Source of the DNA: Plantago ovata | Lineage: Eukaryota; Streptophyta; Magnoliopsida; Lamiales; Plantaginaceae | Direction: 5' to 3' | NCBI GenBank assembly: GCA_028274465.1 | Contig: CM051456.1 | Span: forward strand, 122,962,880 to 123,026,879 | DNA: 64,000 bases | In this document: positions 1 through 14,645 of the stretch, one piece after another | Numbering within the stretch: position 1 is the stretch's first letter | How the letters are laid out: each line of letters opens with the position of its first letter | Notes under the pieces: generated by a model | The model's input: only the letters and a program-made list of their open reading frames with translations | Database searches by the model: none | What the model was told of the DNA's origin: nothing | Made by a program: the position numbers and the translations under genes

Positions 1-43
1 CTGTGTTCACTCTGTTGACATGTTTCACTGATTTATGTTTTAG

Positions 44-1155
<1,112 letters not shown>

Positions 1156-2579
1156 TTTGTTACTCAGATGGAGTCTGACGTCCTTGTAGTGTGCTCCGGG
1201 GCACTATTTTTGTTTGTTTCCTTACTGTCATTAATACAATTACTTTGCTGAGAAGTTCTGTAAGGATTTATATTTACAAATGGATTCTGCAATTGCTAGT
1301 TTGCTACTCCACCTTTTGTGTTTCTGTGGAATGTTTGATTCTGTGGGAATCGGGGCTTTAAAATTCATTTGCTGTTCAATGTGCATGCACAACCCATCAA
1401 TGGGCAGTCGGGCATCACCATCCAATTAAAAGCCGGAACACGTGAAAAGTCCATTGTTCTAGTATATGTGTATCTATATATGCATCCAACCTCAAAAAAC
1501 AGCTTAGTACGTACCCTTGGGTTGGCCATGGGGTTAGTAACACCTTTTCCAAGTCTAGCCCTGTATCCATTCTGTTTTTTGTGTTGTGTAATATGATTAC
1601 TGAAATAGAAGTACAGAATCATATTTTTTCATCCCAAAATTCTCATCAAGTACTCTCTCCCTTGCGTAAGCTGCATGCACATTGTAAATTGGGGTTGTAA
1701 AGCATACCATTTTCCATTGAGTAGCATTCTACAATTCCCTCCCCACAACACAAGCAAAAAGAGCGTCTTGTCACCAATTAATTAACATCGCAAGTTGCTA
1801 AAGAAGCCTAAAACACCAATCAAATTATCACTTACCAGGCAGAGGACGTAAGGCCAGCTGTTTAAGTCCCATCTTTATATCATCGTCTAAATTCAAACCT
1901 ATCATTATTAGCAGTATATACAAGTGTGGTTGCATCCATGCCAGTTATTTACAATTGTACAATAATATATTTGACAATTAATTAAATGCGCACTACGTAA
2001 TTCTATATAATTCTGTAACTTTCAAGGTCTCTATATAACTTTCAAGCTCTCTATATAGATTCTTGTTATAAGATGTATCAACTAATGGAACAGAATCTTA
2101 TCGTAACATATCATATCATATAACTTTCAGACAATACCATACCAACATTACCCTTTCATCTATACTCTATAGTCGAAAAATGGCAAAACTTAATCAGCAT
2201 ATTAACTACACTGCACAACACACATTATATACAAACTTTCCAAAATGATCGTTTTAAAATCAAACTAAAATAATGTATAAAGACAGGGGGAGTAGATCAA
2301 GGCCCAAATAGTTGTAAAGGTAGACAAAACAGCTGGGCTTCCAAAGAGATCAACAAACATTTGGGCTGGCTAACTAAATATCAAGTAAAATTCGGTCCAA
2401 ATCTACCATAGGTCCAAACTCGAAAAGGACCAAGCGAACGAAATCCAGATTCCAGACTGTGTAAACTATGGATTCTGTGGAATTGAGCTAACGTGGAGAA
2501 ATTTTAATCAGCAACCACCACATTCTGCGCCAAAATCCACTTCTCAAAACCACTGGAGGATTATTTTGTGCTCAGTTCA
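1156..2579. other. intergenic, RPS6 3' flank and COQ5 5' flank
   Basis: AT-rich DNA with no convincing coding frame. Short ORFs at 1240-1622 occur on both strands and resemble nothing. The last ~150 bases should hold the COQ5 promoter and 5' UTR, but I see no clear TATA box. Confidence 0.5.
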
Positions 2580-5500
2580 ATGGCTCTGAGATCGATTTAT
2601 CGCGGTTTGAGGAAGAATGGTAGTTTCCTTGGACCACTCTACAATTCCACTGCCTACTTACATTCTCACTCCACCAGCTTCGGTACGGCCTTTTTAATTC
2701 GCCTTATTTCTATCTAGCGCAGTAATTCTGATATGAACGAGCTCAATTAATTAAGTGTACTTTTCAATTTTTGTTCTCGGTGAAGGATTTAAGGAAGCTA
2801 GGGAGGAGGAAAAGAGCCAATTAGTCGGTAACGTTTTCGATCACCAGCAGCGTTGCCTCCACTTATGATGTCATGATTTGATGAGTGTTGGTCTGCATAG
2901 GCTATGGAAACACAGGTTCAATTCTCTTTTGTTTTTTCACATTTTGGATTTATTATTTATTTTTTTTGGTTGCACTCTATAGTAAGTTTGACCTTGTTCT
3001 TTGTGAAAATATTTGTAGATTCGTTTCCAAGTTAAATCCGTTTCCTGGAATGAAGCATCTTGATGTGGCTGGTGGAACAGGTGACTTACTTGTTAATGAC
3101 ATGTATTGTCATTGTTTTACATTGATTATCATTTACGAGTGTTGTGTTGAAAATGCATGGTACAGTTGAGTTGATGCATAAGAATTTTCTCTTGTTGATT
3201 AAATTTCCCCATATTCGACTTTGAGATACTGGTGAACTACTAGAATTTGTTTAATGTCTTGTGAGAGTCCTTGAGTAATGGCTTTCCTCATGTGGTGTAC
3301 TCTTACTTGACTGCACAGAGACACTGAGGTTGGGTGTTACTGTCAAGTGTCAGGCCTTCTTATCTACAGAATTACCATGCATTGTAATGAGTTTTAATCG
3401 TTTTTCCTTTCCAGTAATTGTACTTAATTGAAGTGGAGACTGATATATGTGTATTATAGACAATTTAAACCTTTGTGGCTGTCATATTTCATGTTTCCGT
3501 AGGCAGTTTCTCTCAATTTTTACGGGAGATGTTGCTTTCAGGATCTTGGAAAGTATGAACAGTGTCGTGAGTAGGGCCATCCGAGAGCCAAGTGAGGATG
3601 ATTCGCTCGGAGGAACTCAAATTTTTATTTGCGATATCAACCCAAACATGTTAAATGTTGGGAAGAAGAGAGCCCAAGAGAGAGGTTTGTACATACTCTT
3701 TGTTGTGTGTTCCATTCATGCAGAATGTGCTGTTTAAAACAAGATATTTATGCATCCAGGACTTGGAAAGGATAGACCTCTTATTTGGGTTGAAGGAGAT
3801 GCAGAAGCATTAAAGTTTGAAGATCAATCCATGGATGGCTATACAATTGCATTTGGCATTAGAAATGTTACACATATTGAAAAATCTCTTGCCGAAGCAC
3901 ATAGGTGAACACTAATTGTGCATTTCATGTCCTTGTTTAACATCACTGCTTTGTAGGGCCAGGGCACTTTCAGCCATGGTTGTAGTTTCTTGCTTATTCT
4001 ATAATATGCACATCTCAAAATTCTGCATATTTACTAGGGGTATATGCGTATGTTTTTATTTGGTAACTGAGAGGAGTTAGACCATTCTTCAAGTCGTCAT
4101 ACATAACAGATGATAATCTACAGTCTGGCAGCATTAAAATATACCCACTGCCACCAGATCGGGATAATTCTGTTGCATGTATAAGTGTCGTGTTAGCCTA
4201 CCAGGGATAGAATACAAATTACCCGTTGTTCCTTCTTTTGCAGATATAATACGACCTGCCTAATCAAGAGTAATAGCATAAACTCCCTTGTCCTTTTTAA
4301 TATTTCAAATATTATCATTTTGGGTGCTTCATTAAAAATCACAAATCACAATGTCCAAAAACGAATATTGTTATATTACTGTGGGTCCTACTCCATCCGG
4401 GCATCCACTTTATCAATTTTATACCACTTTCCTTAATCCTTGTGCCTGGTAAAAAAATTGTAATTAAAAAAAGGGATGAATGGAGTACAAGTTTGTGTCT
4501 CTATTTACAATTGCCTTTATTTGCTTAAATTATATGTTTCCCTGTAAATTGCTGTCTTAAGTGGTTTTTATTTCTGTGAATATAGAACTTTATGATTTTA
4601 AAGATGTCTTGTTGTATTTGACAGGGTACTTAAGCTGGGAGGAAGGTTTCTCTGCCTTGAACTGAGTCAAGTGGAACTTCCAGTATTTAAGGAGTTGTGA
4701 GTGCTATTACCAAATCATGTTAATTATTATAGTCCTATGAAGCATACATCATACACTCTGGGACATGGTTCTGTGGCAATCAATTTTAAAGGTTTCCACT
4801 TTCCGGCTGCAATTCTGTAGTCTGCTTCCAGGTATAAATTTATCAAATGTTACCCGGACTTGGTGGTTACCTGGGATTCCCTCTCTGTAGATGCCCTTAT
4901 GGTGCACAAATAGCTATACCATCGTACACAACACATTATACAGATTGTAGCTTTCTCTCTCTTTTTTTTTTTTGGTTAATCTTTTCTTTGCCCCCTCCAA
5001 CTTGGAATTAGGACCAAATAAAGTATTATTGATTGTGTTTTAGTTGTTCTATTGCTTTTCAGTTTCGCATAAACAGCTGCTTCATGGTAACATCTGCAGA
5101 TTTAGGATTTTCACTTTCAACAATGCAGTTACTTCAGCATTTACCGATTTAGATACTGATAAGAGAGAGTAGAGTCAAATACATATATGTTCCTGTAAGA
5201 GCATGATCTTCTCATTCATGGTGATCTCCGGTTCTTAGTATTCCTGTTCTTTATTTCCAGGTATGATTATTACTTGTTTTCAGTCATCCCCACGGTAGGA
5301 GAGCTCGTAGCAGGTGATCGTGCATCCTATCAGTATCTGGTTGAGAGTATCCGCCGTTTTCCCCCACAGGTATACACATGGCATGACGGTGAGCCTTTGC
5401 AGATTATTTGGTAGTCTTTTGGTATATCACTACAGTACTGGTACAACTCTGACTTCCTTTCTGCTTGCTGGAGGAATATTCAAAAGTTTTTCTCATTGTG

Positions 5501-6071
5501 CATATCTGGCTTGTTTGTTGTGTGAGAAGCATATTTTTTGAATAAATATAAATTTCTCTAGTGTCACTTTTTTGTCAAAGGAACATTTCCCTTTATTTTC
5601 TGTCTCACCTATTTTAGCCAGAGGACTGAGCTCTTTGGAACTTTGTCATGTTCTCAATACTTTAAATGACTGACTGTGTCTCTTCAAATTCTTAAATCTG
5701 TGGGTCTTTCAAGTCTATTAACTTGAGCACACTGCTTACATGAGCAAGGCCTGATATTTTATTTTGTTAATTGTTAACTCACTTGGCAGAGTACAAAGAG
5801 CTTCATTTGTTCTTTTTTCGTGCTTTTATTTTATTTGGGATGTCGGTTGATTCTGGATTTTGGACAATGCATCTGATCATGATCTAGAAATTTCCTTGGT
5901 AGTTAGTATTATCAGGTATTGTGTCGTATTTTTTTTAATCCTTACATTGTGCATTATATACGACTGCAGGAGAAATTTGCCTTGATGATAGCAAATGCTG
6001 GATTTCAGAAGGTCGAGTATGAAAATCTTGTTGGCGGAGTTGTTGCCATCCATTCTGGGCTGAGGTTTTAG
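2580..6071 (+). CDS. COQ5: COQ5-like 2-methoxy-6-polyprenyl-1,4-benzoquinol methylase, mitochondrial; damaged copy
   Basis: SAM-dependent C-methyltransferase of ubiquinone synthesis (UbiE/COQ5 family), acting at the mitochondrial inner membrane. Exons: 2580-2682, 2786-2915, 3019-3080, ~3526-3684, 3760-3904, 4625-4696, 5261-5369, 5970-6071 (TAG). Total 882 nt, ~293 codons, close to plant COQ5. Recognisable parts: basic/Ser-rich N-terminus (likely mitochondrial presequence), [20 protein letters not shown] motif [14 protein letters not shown] (spanning exons 3-4), [25 protein letters not shown] segment, [27 protein letters not shown], and C-terminal [13 protein letters not shown]. Oddities: in exon 2 the frame is shifted +1 near 2839-2848 and shifted back near 2876, so the direct frame meets TGA at 2866-2868; and the expected exon 4 acceptor reads ..ACGG (3524-3525) instead of ..ACAG. 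An AG three bases later (3527-3528) would keep frame but drop one Gly of motif I. All other exons are clean, so this is either a young pseudogene or a gene with assembly errors. Confidence 0.85.
4280..4488. mobile_element. Stowaway/Mariner-like MITE in COQ5 intron 5
   Basis: AT-rich block starting AACTCCCTTGTCC and ending GGGATGAATGGAGTA, i.e. imperfect inverted ends of the CTCC..GGAG type common in plant Tc1/Mariner MITEs. It sits wholly inside an intron. The target duplication could not be settled by eye. Confidence 0.4.
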
Positions 6072-8095
6072 GACTACCAAGTTGTTTTTATCTCAGGTTA
6101 CAGTATCTGGCCTTTCTTTTGATGACTCTAGTGGACATTTAGGTACAAATTTCGCAGACATGAAATTTACAGAAACCGGAAGGATGAGGAATAAGTTCTG
6201 ATACAGTGACATGCTTGCGGAGCCTTCATCTATCTACAGCATGAGCTTAGAATGGTCTAGTTGACTTGTCATTCCTATTTAGCAATTTCTCTTTGTGTTC
6301 TTTTTTCATGACAGTGGCTGTGCGTTAACCACTTGCATGTGTAGAATTTTGACCAAGATTAAGTGGAATCATGGTTTATCCTTGTCCTGTGCATTTGACA
6401 TCATCTCTGAAGTATGCATGTTATGCTTATGGTTGTTTCTATCTGTTACATTTGTGTCTTTCAAGTGTTGCCTCAACTTAGAACCTTACTTGAAATTAAA
6501 ATCAATTCAAACAGAAGTGTATATATATGGTTTGTATCTGTATGCAATATCATTTTAGCCCCAATAATTTTTATTTTTTTTCAAAATGTACCTGGGATTT
6601 TTTCTTTCTCTTCTTTGTTTCTTTTATTAGGGAAAACTTATTTAAAGTAAAGCATCTGTTGTTATTATAAGAAAATGTAATTTGATATGTGTTGAAGTAA
6701 ACATGGGGTAATATTGATAGGGTGAACAACACTTGGTTACATTGAATTCATAATAATTTGATGTAGAGAAACTTAGGTATGGTGGCTCTGTCAAAAACAT
6801 ATATCAAGGAAATCCACGAAACAGCAATGCAGATCAACACCGATCTACTTTTCAAGTTAGCCTCCAAGTCTAAAACAGTGTTTAGGGCTTTACACCTTGT
6901 GGTTCTCGTCCGTTAATTTTCACCCATTACTCTTCATATTGTAACGTAAGTGTAACATAGAAAATTCATGCTGTCTACTGTGTCTGCAAACATAAAGAAA
7001 AGTAGATTCAAATGGTAATGCATTACATGCATCTCATATATGGTCTTACATGAAAAGTAGAGAGTCGAGTGTAGCCAAGAAGGACTTGCAGAAAATCAAT
7101 TGCTACATACAACTGCTGGCAAATCATCCCTGGCTACAATCTCACTATCTGCTTCTTCATGCATAGACCATTAGATGAACAGAATAGGTTGTGCATGTTT
7201 GGCTGAAAACTACATTAGCTTACTTAGTTATTATAGACAATAATGTGTTGTATTTTTGTGGAAGAGAAGCAGTGTCTAGCTATAAATAGTGCAGCGAGCT
7301 GGATACGCCTGGCAAGGGATCAATAAGATAACAGAAGAAAAATTCTGTTTCACAATCATGCATGGCTGGGAATCATTCTGGTCACAATCGTCAGTCACAA
7401 GTTGCCCTAACTATTTGATTGGCTTTTGACCTGAACTAACAGAACATGGCCCAACCTTTGAGGATAGCACTATGAAATTCTCTCTTAAGAGAAATTCCAT
7501 GCTGACTTGAGAGCGGTAAGAATTTGTGTCGATCCAGGGCAGTTGATGAGTTTTTGCTAATGCTTATTGTAAGTGCTTTTGTAATTTTTGAGTAAAGCAT
7601 TGCGTAGGAAGGGAACCACAGAAGCGACCTGAGTGTTGGTTCCAGATTTTGACTCTTCTAGGTGTTTCATGGACAATCAGAATCCTGACATGAAGTTAAG
7701 TTACATGTTTGCATAACAATTTTTTCTAACAGTAAGTACTTTAGAGAGAAATGTGGTCCTGAAATTAGTTTCGATGTTCTGACTTGTGTAATGACACATG
7801 GTATATATCTATCTATCCTTATTGTGCCTATTTGTGGGATAAATGACAATCTAGCAGTATCTCTCTATATATATGTATTATCGGAATAAAGAGGTTTTGT
7901 GATTGGTTCCAGCTTCCAGATCAACCACAACTATTCCTGAGAATAGAATCTAAATATGTAGATATGAGAACTAAATGTATAGATGAAAGGGATTGATTCG
8001 AGTATCTTTTACGGTCAAATGGTGTGGCTCTATCATTCTAGTTTTATGACGGGTGTCTCATTAGTTCGACTAATATGGGTCTTTGTGAATTTCAG
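6072..8095. other. intergenic, COQ5 3' region
   Basis: No gene recognised. The first ~250 bases are probably the COQ5 3' UTR. The part near 8041-8095 is intron-like sequence leading into the RPS6 pseudogene exon. Confidence 0.45.
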
Positions 8096-8706
<611 letters not shown>

Positions 8707-8824
8707 AAAATGATAAACAATCCTGCATTTTCCTATGACGAAACTGTACAATCTGTTCTCCAAGAGGATTTCAAAGGCCAGCGAGATTGAGGTTGGTGTT
8801 GTGAGGAAACATCCACTGTTCAAG
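8707..8824 (+). pseudogene. proteasome subunit alpha type-6-like fragment
   Basis: Directly joined to the broken RPS6 exon. It reads [11 protein letters not shown], then SVLQEDFK, then after a small frameshift [10 protein letters not shown], matching the C-terminal part of 20S proteasome alpha-6 (PAA), where a LQEDFKA(T/S)EIEVGVV motif is characteristic. It ends at a GT donor (8825). Residues between TVQ and SVLQ seem to be missing, and the frame breaks at ~8780. The fragment is too short to function. The call rests on the short conserved motif, so moderate confidence. Confidence 0.6.
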
Positions 8825-9035
8825 GTAAGAAATAGACGAGCACCTTACTGCAATCAGTGAGCACCATTGATTGCACTGCAGTAGAGTATCTGGTGATTGA
8901 AACTCGGACTTCTATCAGAGGCGGAGTCTTAAAAGTCTCTGTCATTGAAACTTATTGGTCTATGCATGACTTAACCGCAACACACAGTTTGAAATGTAGT
9001 TAAAACTTGCTAATTCAACCCCCGCCCTCTCTTAG

Positions 9036-9239
9036 GTGCAGTCTTACTCACATTTCATTGTCATAGATGACATTTGGAGTACTGATGAATGGAATGTAAT
9101 CAGATTATACCTCCCCAATAATGAAAATGGAAGCAGAATCATTGTAACTACAAGGCATTTGGATTTGGGAAGTGACATTGGCTCATCTTATGCATACAGG
9201 ATTCGAATGTTATTTGAATTTCGGATATTATTTGAATAA
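9036..9239 (+). pseudogene. NB-ARC (NLR resistance gene) fragment
   Basis: About 67 codons. FIVIDDIW matches the kinase-2 (Walker B) motif of plant NB-ARC ATPases and GSRIIVTTR the RNBS-B motif, in correct order and spacing. P-loop, GLPL, MHD and LRR parts are absent on both sides, and the sequence becomes unrelated after ~9200. This is a relic of a CC-NLR type gene with no evidence of function. Confidence 0.75.
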
Positions 9240-10380
9240 CCACCACATGTACACTATGGAATGGTAGTGGCCTGTGCACAACATATTCACCCCAGAGTGC
9301 TTTTACCGAGAATAATATGCATAAACCTTTGCAATGATCCTTGCTTGATTGAACTTAACATAATTCGAAAGCAGATGAACGGTAAACGGTTACTAATATC
9401 ACTTGAACAGGAGTTAAGTAACCATACGGCCATACCAGCACAAGATCATTTGCCCTGCTCCAAGCAGAATACAAGATAAGCGACTCAATTGCATTCGAAG
9501 CCTTGATCGTGCATTCGTTACTGATAACGCCATACGCACTGATTTGCACCAAGCTGAGTAACTAGTATCGTTTACGGCTCTGTACTCCTGTCTGGTTGTT
9601 CACATTCTCGATCTCGTTAGCCTCTTTTTATCTTCTTCACTGTTGTGGACAGCTGCGAAACATGGCTTAAACAAACACAGGCTTACAACAGAATCCTAGT
9701 CCCAATAGAAGAATCCAGGTGACGGAGTCACTTCCTTTTCTGGCTAGTTAACTGCTAAACATTCAAAAACAGCCAAATGACTGCACAATTTCATCGACAA
9801 ATAATGAAAATACACCACATTAAGTTTGCTACAGTTTATTATTCACCATTCTTCTGCTGATTAATGGTGTGGGAGAAAGATGGAAAGAAATCATTACAAG
9901 CCATTGCATAAACTGTTTTTTGGTAATTGGCGTAGCTACAGAATCAAAACAAGAACTCTCCGGCATATATAAATTTGATTATAATAGGTTCACTTTCAAT
10001 AGTCATCTATGTTTTCTATTTTTTTAATTTAAGGTTTATTTATTTCATTAGGAATCCATATCTAATAGGGTTGATGAAGTGCTTCTTCTATGGTTTGTCA
10101 TATCACACAGCGTGTTTTCGTGACACTGCAACTGATCAACGAAGTTATAAAACATAATGAAATAAACACCTTAGTAAATAGAAAGGAAACTTCACCAAAA
10201 ATATAAATTTCGAGTCACAGATCAAATCAGGAACATCCATCAGCTGATATTTAAACAACAATGAAAAAGATTTCACAAAAGCATAATGACAAAATAAGAA
10301 ACTACTAACTAGTTAGTCTGCAACACAAGTCACCGTAGCAGTACCAGTACTCAAGTCTCAAGAACATTCTGCATCAACAA
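9240..10380. other. intergenic
   Basis: No gene recognised; small ORFs show no family resemblance. The last few hundred bases would be the 3' UTR of the minus-strand F-box gene. Confidence 0.45.
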
Positions 10381-12092
10381 CTAGACTAAAGCATGTTCCA
10401 CCCAACCAAAGGACTCACGGTAAGAAAAATGTTTTTTTTGTTTGTTCCACCAATTTTTAGTAGAAAGAGTAAAATGGGGTGGAGCTCTTGGAAGTGAAGA
10501 TATCTGCTCCATCACTTTATCACTAAACTTCTTATCATACACTTCCATTTTGCAGCGAAAACTTCTGAGCTCACATTTCACACAAATTTGCAGCAAAATT
10601 TTCAGAAAACCAAATTCAGCCATGAACCCATCATCCTCCCCCTCACTATTTATATAAAGGAGGAGTTTTATTTCCTCTAGCGTAGACATAACACAGGATG
10701 GTATGGACTCTACTGCATCAAAATCAAAGAGTTGATAGTCAAGCTCACTAACGCCGTCCTGAAAACAGAGATAAGTATATCAGAAAACATAGCTTTAAAC
10801 ATATCACCAGAGGGATACTGGAAGTATGGTACAGTGACTTACCACATCGATGACAAGAAACTTCAGAAACGGTGAGGCATGAAGAATCTCAAGAAGTGGT
10901 TTGGTATTACTATTAGAACATAGCGAAAGCCGTTCCAGTTTATTAAAGATGAGGATAGGACACCCATGCTTTAATTCCGATAGAGTCTCAGCTAAGATCT
11001 TAAAGAACAAAACACCAAATTAATTAAAAGAAAAAAAATTGAACTACATATACATGCATTCGTTTTTAACCAGCCATACATTGATTTTCCATGAGAGGGA
11101 TTGAACGGCAACAATCAAATTACCAAATACATAAAGATTTATTTGCAGGAAAAACAAAAACAAAAACAAAAGAAGAGATCAGAGAGGATCAAGAGAAGCA
11201 CCAACCTTAGAGATGTCGTATGATAACACCAATTCTACTAGAGTTGATGAGCATTCTCTCAATAGGTTTTTAAAGGGAGTACCACTATCTTCCTCATCAT
11301 GTAAGCCAAAAATTGATGCAGCGACAAGGTTTGATCCAATAAACTGAATGTTTTCTAGACAGTCACCATTAGAAACATATCTGACCGGGCTGGTGGCTCC
11401 AAATATTTTAATTTCATAGTCTCTATCTTCAAGGCAGTATTCCGTCCTAGACTCTAATCCCCGCAAAGAAGGAGCATGTATCTCAACTAATTTCACGTTT
11501 TTCCAATCACAGCAAAGAATTTCCAAAGTTTCTAACACAGGGAAGCTGAACTTCAATGTAGTAGCATTATCAATGTCATTTGACGTCTCAACTTCTTCTC
11601 TCGATATTACAAGTTCCCTCAGGAGCAGAGTTTAAGATGGGGAAAGCAATTTTCAGAGGGAACTTTGAAGAATGATTTTTCTAACAGCAGTTCGATAAGT
11701 GTTTCCCTGCTGAGTAGACTGCCACGTATAACTATTTCACCAACATTGATTTCCAAAATCTCAGACTTGTATTTCAGAAGTCCAGAGATTAATGATGCCA
11801 ATAATGACAAATTACCAATGAAAACATCTTTGCTAGTTCGGAAGTAGATTGTAGAAACATTTATTCCACGCTGGAATAGTGTTTCAAGACAGTTAACAAA
11901 GTTCAGTAACATCTCATGATTATCGCATTGACGAAAATCTATGTCAATCTCGTAAATACATAGCCACTTATGCTTCCAGTTTTTTGACAGGGTAGAGGTA
12001 GCGACAGCATCCTTGGTAATCAAACGAGAGAGAATGTTACCAATAAGATCATCAGGCAAGTTGCTGATGCGGTCTCTCTTGCTCGGCCGCAT
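10381..12092 (-). CDS. F-box/FBD/LRR-repeat protein with one-base frameshift
   Basis: Substrate-adaptor type protein for SCF ubiquitin ligases. Minus-strand exons: 12092-11206, 10998-10843, 10758-10381 (stop TAG at 10383-10381), with consensus borders and phase-0 joins; about 473 codons if the frame is continuous. The F-box is at residues ~6-50 (DRISNLPDDLIGNILSRLITKDAV..TSTLSKNW). Leucine-rich segments follow (FPVLETLEILCCDW, LRGLESR), and the C-terminal exon starting with SCVMSTLEEIKLL has FBD-domain character. Oddity: around 11631-11633 one A is missing (HLK then TLLLRELVIS in the other frame), giving TGA at 11621-11619 after 157 codons; everything after it is open and conserved-looking. 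So either a recent null allele or a sequencing error. FBD genes are fast-evolving and often decay. Target unknown. Confidence 0.85.
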
Positions 12093-14576
12093 TATGAATT
12101 ACACCTAATACAAAATGAAATTTCCCAAAATCATTGTTTCTTAAAGGCTCAATACATATAGGAATCAAAAACTACTAATTGAGTAGATAATTTCACACAG
12201 TAAACTGTTACTGTTAGTAACAAAACTTGACAGAGGCGAAGAAATAATTAAAATTACTCAGTTGTAATCAGTTAATTAATTAGCTAGTGATCTAACCCTA
12301 TCAAGTCATCAATTCACAGACGAAAGGGTCGAGCAAAATCTCATAAACTATACACATTAAATGGTGAGAATGTAAATGTGCATTACATATCATCTATCCA
12401 AGCAACTATTCCTAGTATGGAAAGCTCAATTACACGGAGAGCAACAGTAAAGGCAAATCTACTGACGAAAAAGCTTTATAAAGTAAAACAAAATTAACTT
12501 CAAATGGGCAAGATTGGAAGCTGAATTACAAGGAGAAACAACTGAAGAAAGTTACCAAGTAAGCTGAGGAATGTTACCTTGAAATGGGCAAGATAGGAGA
12601 ACAGATAAGCTCCGATTGCATAAACTGAAGAAAAAAAAATTGGGGAAAGGAAACAAGGAGAAGATGTGAAACAAACAAACGGGAAAATTAGCGCATGGCT
12701 TTATAGCTCAACGGTGGCAGTATTGTAATTTAAAGTTTGCCGAATTAGTATTCGTAACCAATCACATAATGCCACGGTTGCTTAATATTTATTATAGTTA
12801 AATAACAGTAAGAAAATACGATGTTTTATTTCATTAACACATAGATTAAAAATAAACGAAAGAAAGAAAAGTCTCTCAACAAAATCTAACACATTAATAC
12901 AAAAAAAATAAAAAACAAAAAAAAGTATTAATAACTAATAGGTATGCAAAGAGCATCCATGCACGTTGTGTCACTCATAGGTCACTTAATAATTAGAATT
13001 CAACGTGCTTTCAAAATATCGCTAGCCTATGAAAATACGCCAATTATACACCATATTGCTCTCTAAAAGAAAGGATTAGTATCAATCAATATATCCAACC
13101 ATCGAATCATTCCATGTTTAATCAATTAATCACCAAGTTATTTTGCTCAGATATTGTAGTTAGATTTCAAAATATTTGAGAAACTGAAATGAGAAGCAAA
13201 CTGAACGGAGTATTTATCAATAATAATGACATCAAACTATAACTTTCCTCACCACGACAACACTACATTCACCAAGTTGCAAAGAAATGGCAGCAAGGTC
13301 TAAGTTTAAATCCGAAAATTAATTGGAATATGTTTATGTGAAATTCTTGTAATTATTTTTTCTTAAACATGTGAAAAATCAATACCTGTCCTGGCTACCT
13401 AAATATATTCAATGAAATGTTAATTTTTCTATTATTTAGAAACATCACCATTTTCACGGGATTTATTCAATTCAATGAATTATCTCTTTCTTGTGTTTTA
13501 ACAGTACTTGCTACTTATGTTACCATTGATTTGTATTTTAACAGTACTTGCTACTTATGTTACCATTGAGTTATTCGTCCTATAGGAACGTGCACAATGT
13601 CAATTTTTTCCGTTGCTTAAGTTGCAGGTCAATATTCAATTTCCGCTTAAAATATTCGGTCGAGCTTAATTAGGTTGAAAATGTATGAAACTCACTTTTA
13701 TAATATAAGGGTGGCTTTCTTAACTATCCCACTTCTATTGAATGAAAAAAAAAAAAAAAAAAAAAACTATATTACAGTTATGTACTTGACAGTGACATTT
13801 TCACATTACCATCACTGAAACTTCCCATAAAAAAACATGTATATATGCCCATAATAGAAATCTTTTATGTTCTTAAGAAACCAAAGTTGTAACCATTTGT
13901 TTATTAAGATTCAGTAATTTGTAGAGGATATCGAAATTTACCTTTCCAGAATTGGTATCACTGATATGTTAATCAGGTAGAAACAAATTTATTACAACTG
14001 TGATTAGATAGATCACACTCAATAAAATGAAACCAACATAGCAGCAGTAAATAACAGAACACTTGAGGCTTGAGCCGAGCGCAAAAAAGGAAGATGAAGA
14101 GCTTTAAAACATAGTTCGGTGGTGTTCCGCCACCTTTCGGACTTTGAGCTTGTGAAGAACAGGAGCTGTGTTAGGCCAAACCCAAAGTTTCCACCTGCGC
14201 CAGCCACCACATATAACACCGAAAGATCTTCGCTAAATGAAGGGGATGATGCAGAAAGTTGCCCCACAGGGAGGTTCAACCCCGATAGAGAATATGAACA
14301 TGAATGCTACTGCCACAGGTAGGGAATTAGCTCGGCCCAAAAGGAGGAAGAAGGCTCCTCCCATTGTTTGTAGGTTCCACATCCCCAGAGTCTGCCCCTC
14401 ATCCCGAACAATCTGCCAGTGTAGTCTGACATGAAGCCTCTAAACGGTCGTGCTAGCTGGGAGATTTGCCATGCCAACCGTGGCTGCGATGATTCCATCT
14501 AAGTGAAGCTTCAAGTCAAATATGTCGATTATTAACGTTGAACATGAATCAAATTAGTTTCACAAAACATTCATCC
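12093..14576. other. intergenic, F-box 5' flank and repeats
   Basis: Probably contains 5' UTR intron and promoter of the F-box gene (12093-12700). A ~40-bp unit is directly duplicated at 13491-13570, and there is an A-tract at 13747-13766. ORF-like segments on both strands at 14019-14498 have no recognisable family. Confidence 0.4.
13491..13570. repeat. 40-bp direct tandem duplication
   Basis: The unit beginning TTGTGTTTTAACAGTACTTG occurs twice head-to-tail (13491-13530 and 13531-13570) with a G/A change in the first bases and one at the last base. This is recent local slippage or duplication with no coding content. Confidence 0.85.
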
Positions 14577-14645
14577 ATGAGCAAACTGTAAATCCAACAA
14601 CTTCTCAAGCTCCTCGTCGTTCACCACAACCAAAACCACATGCCC
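14577..14645 (-). pseudogene. possible histone H2A relic
   Basis: Minus-strand reading contains VVVNDEELEKLLD, resembling the H2A segment AVRNDEELxKLLG, followed by unrelated residues and a stop. It is short and isolated; the similarity may be chance or a gene fragment. Confidence 0.3.
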
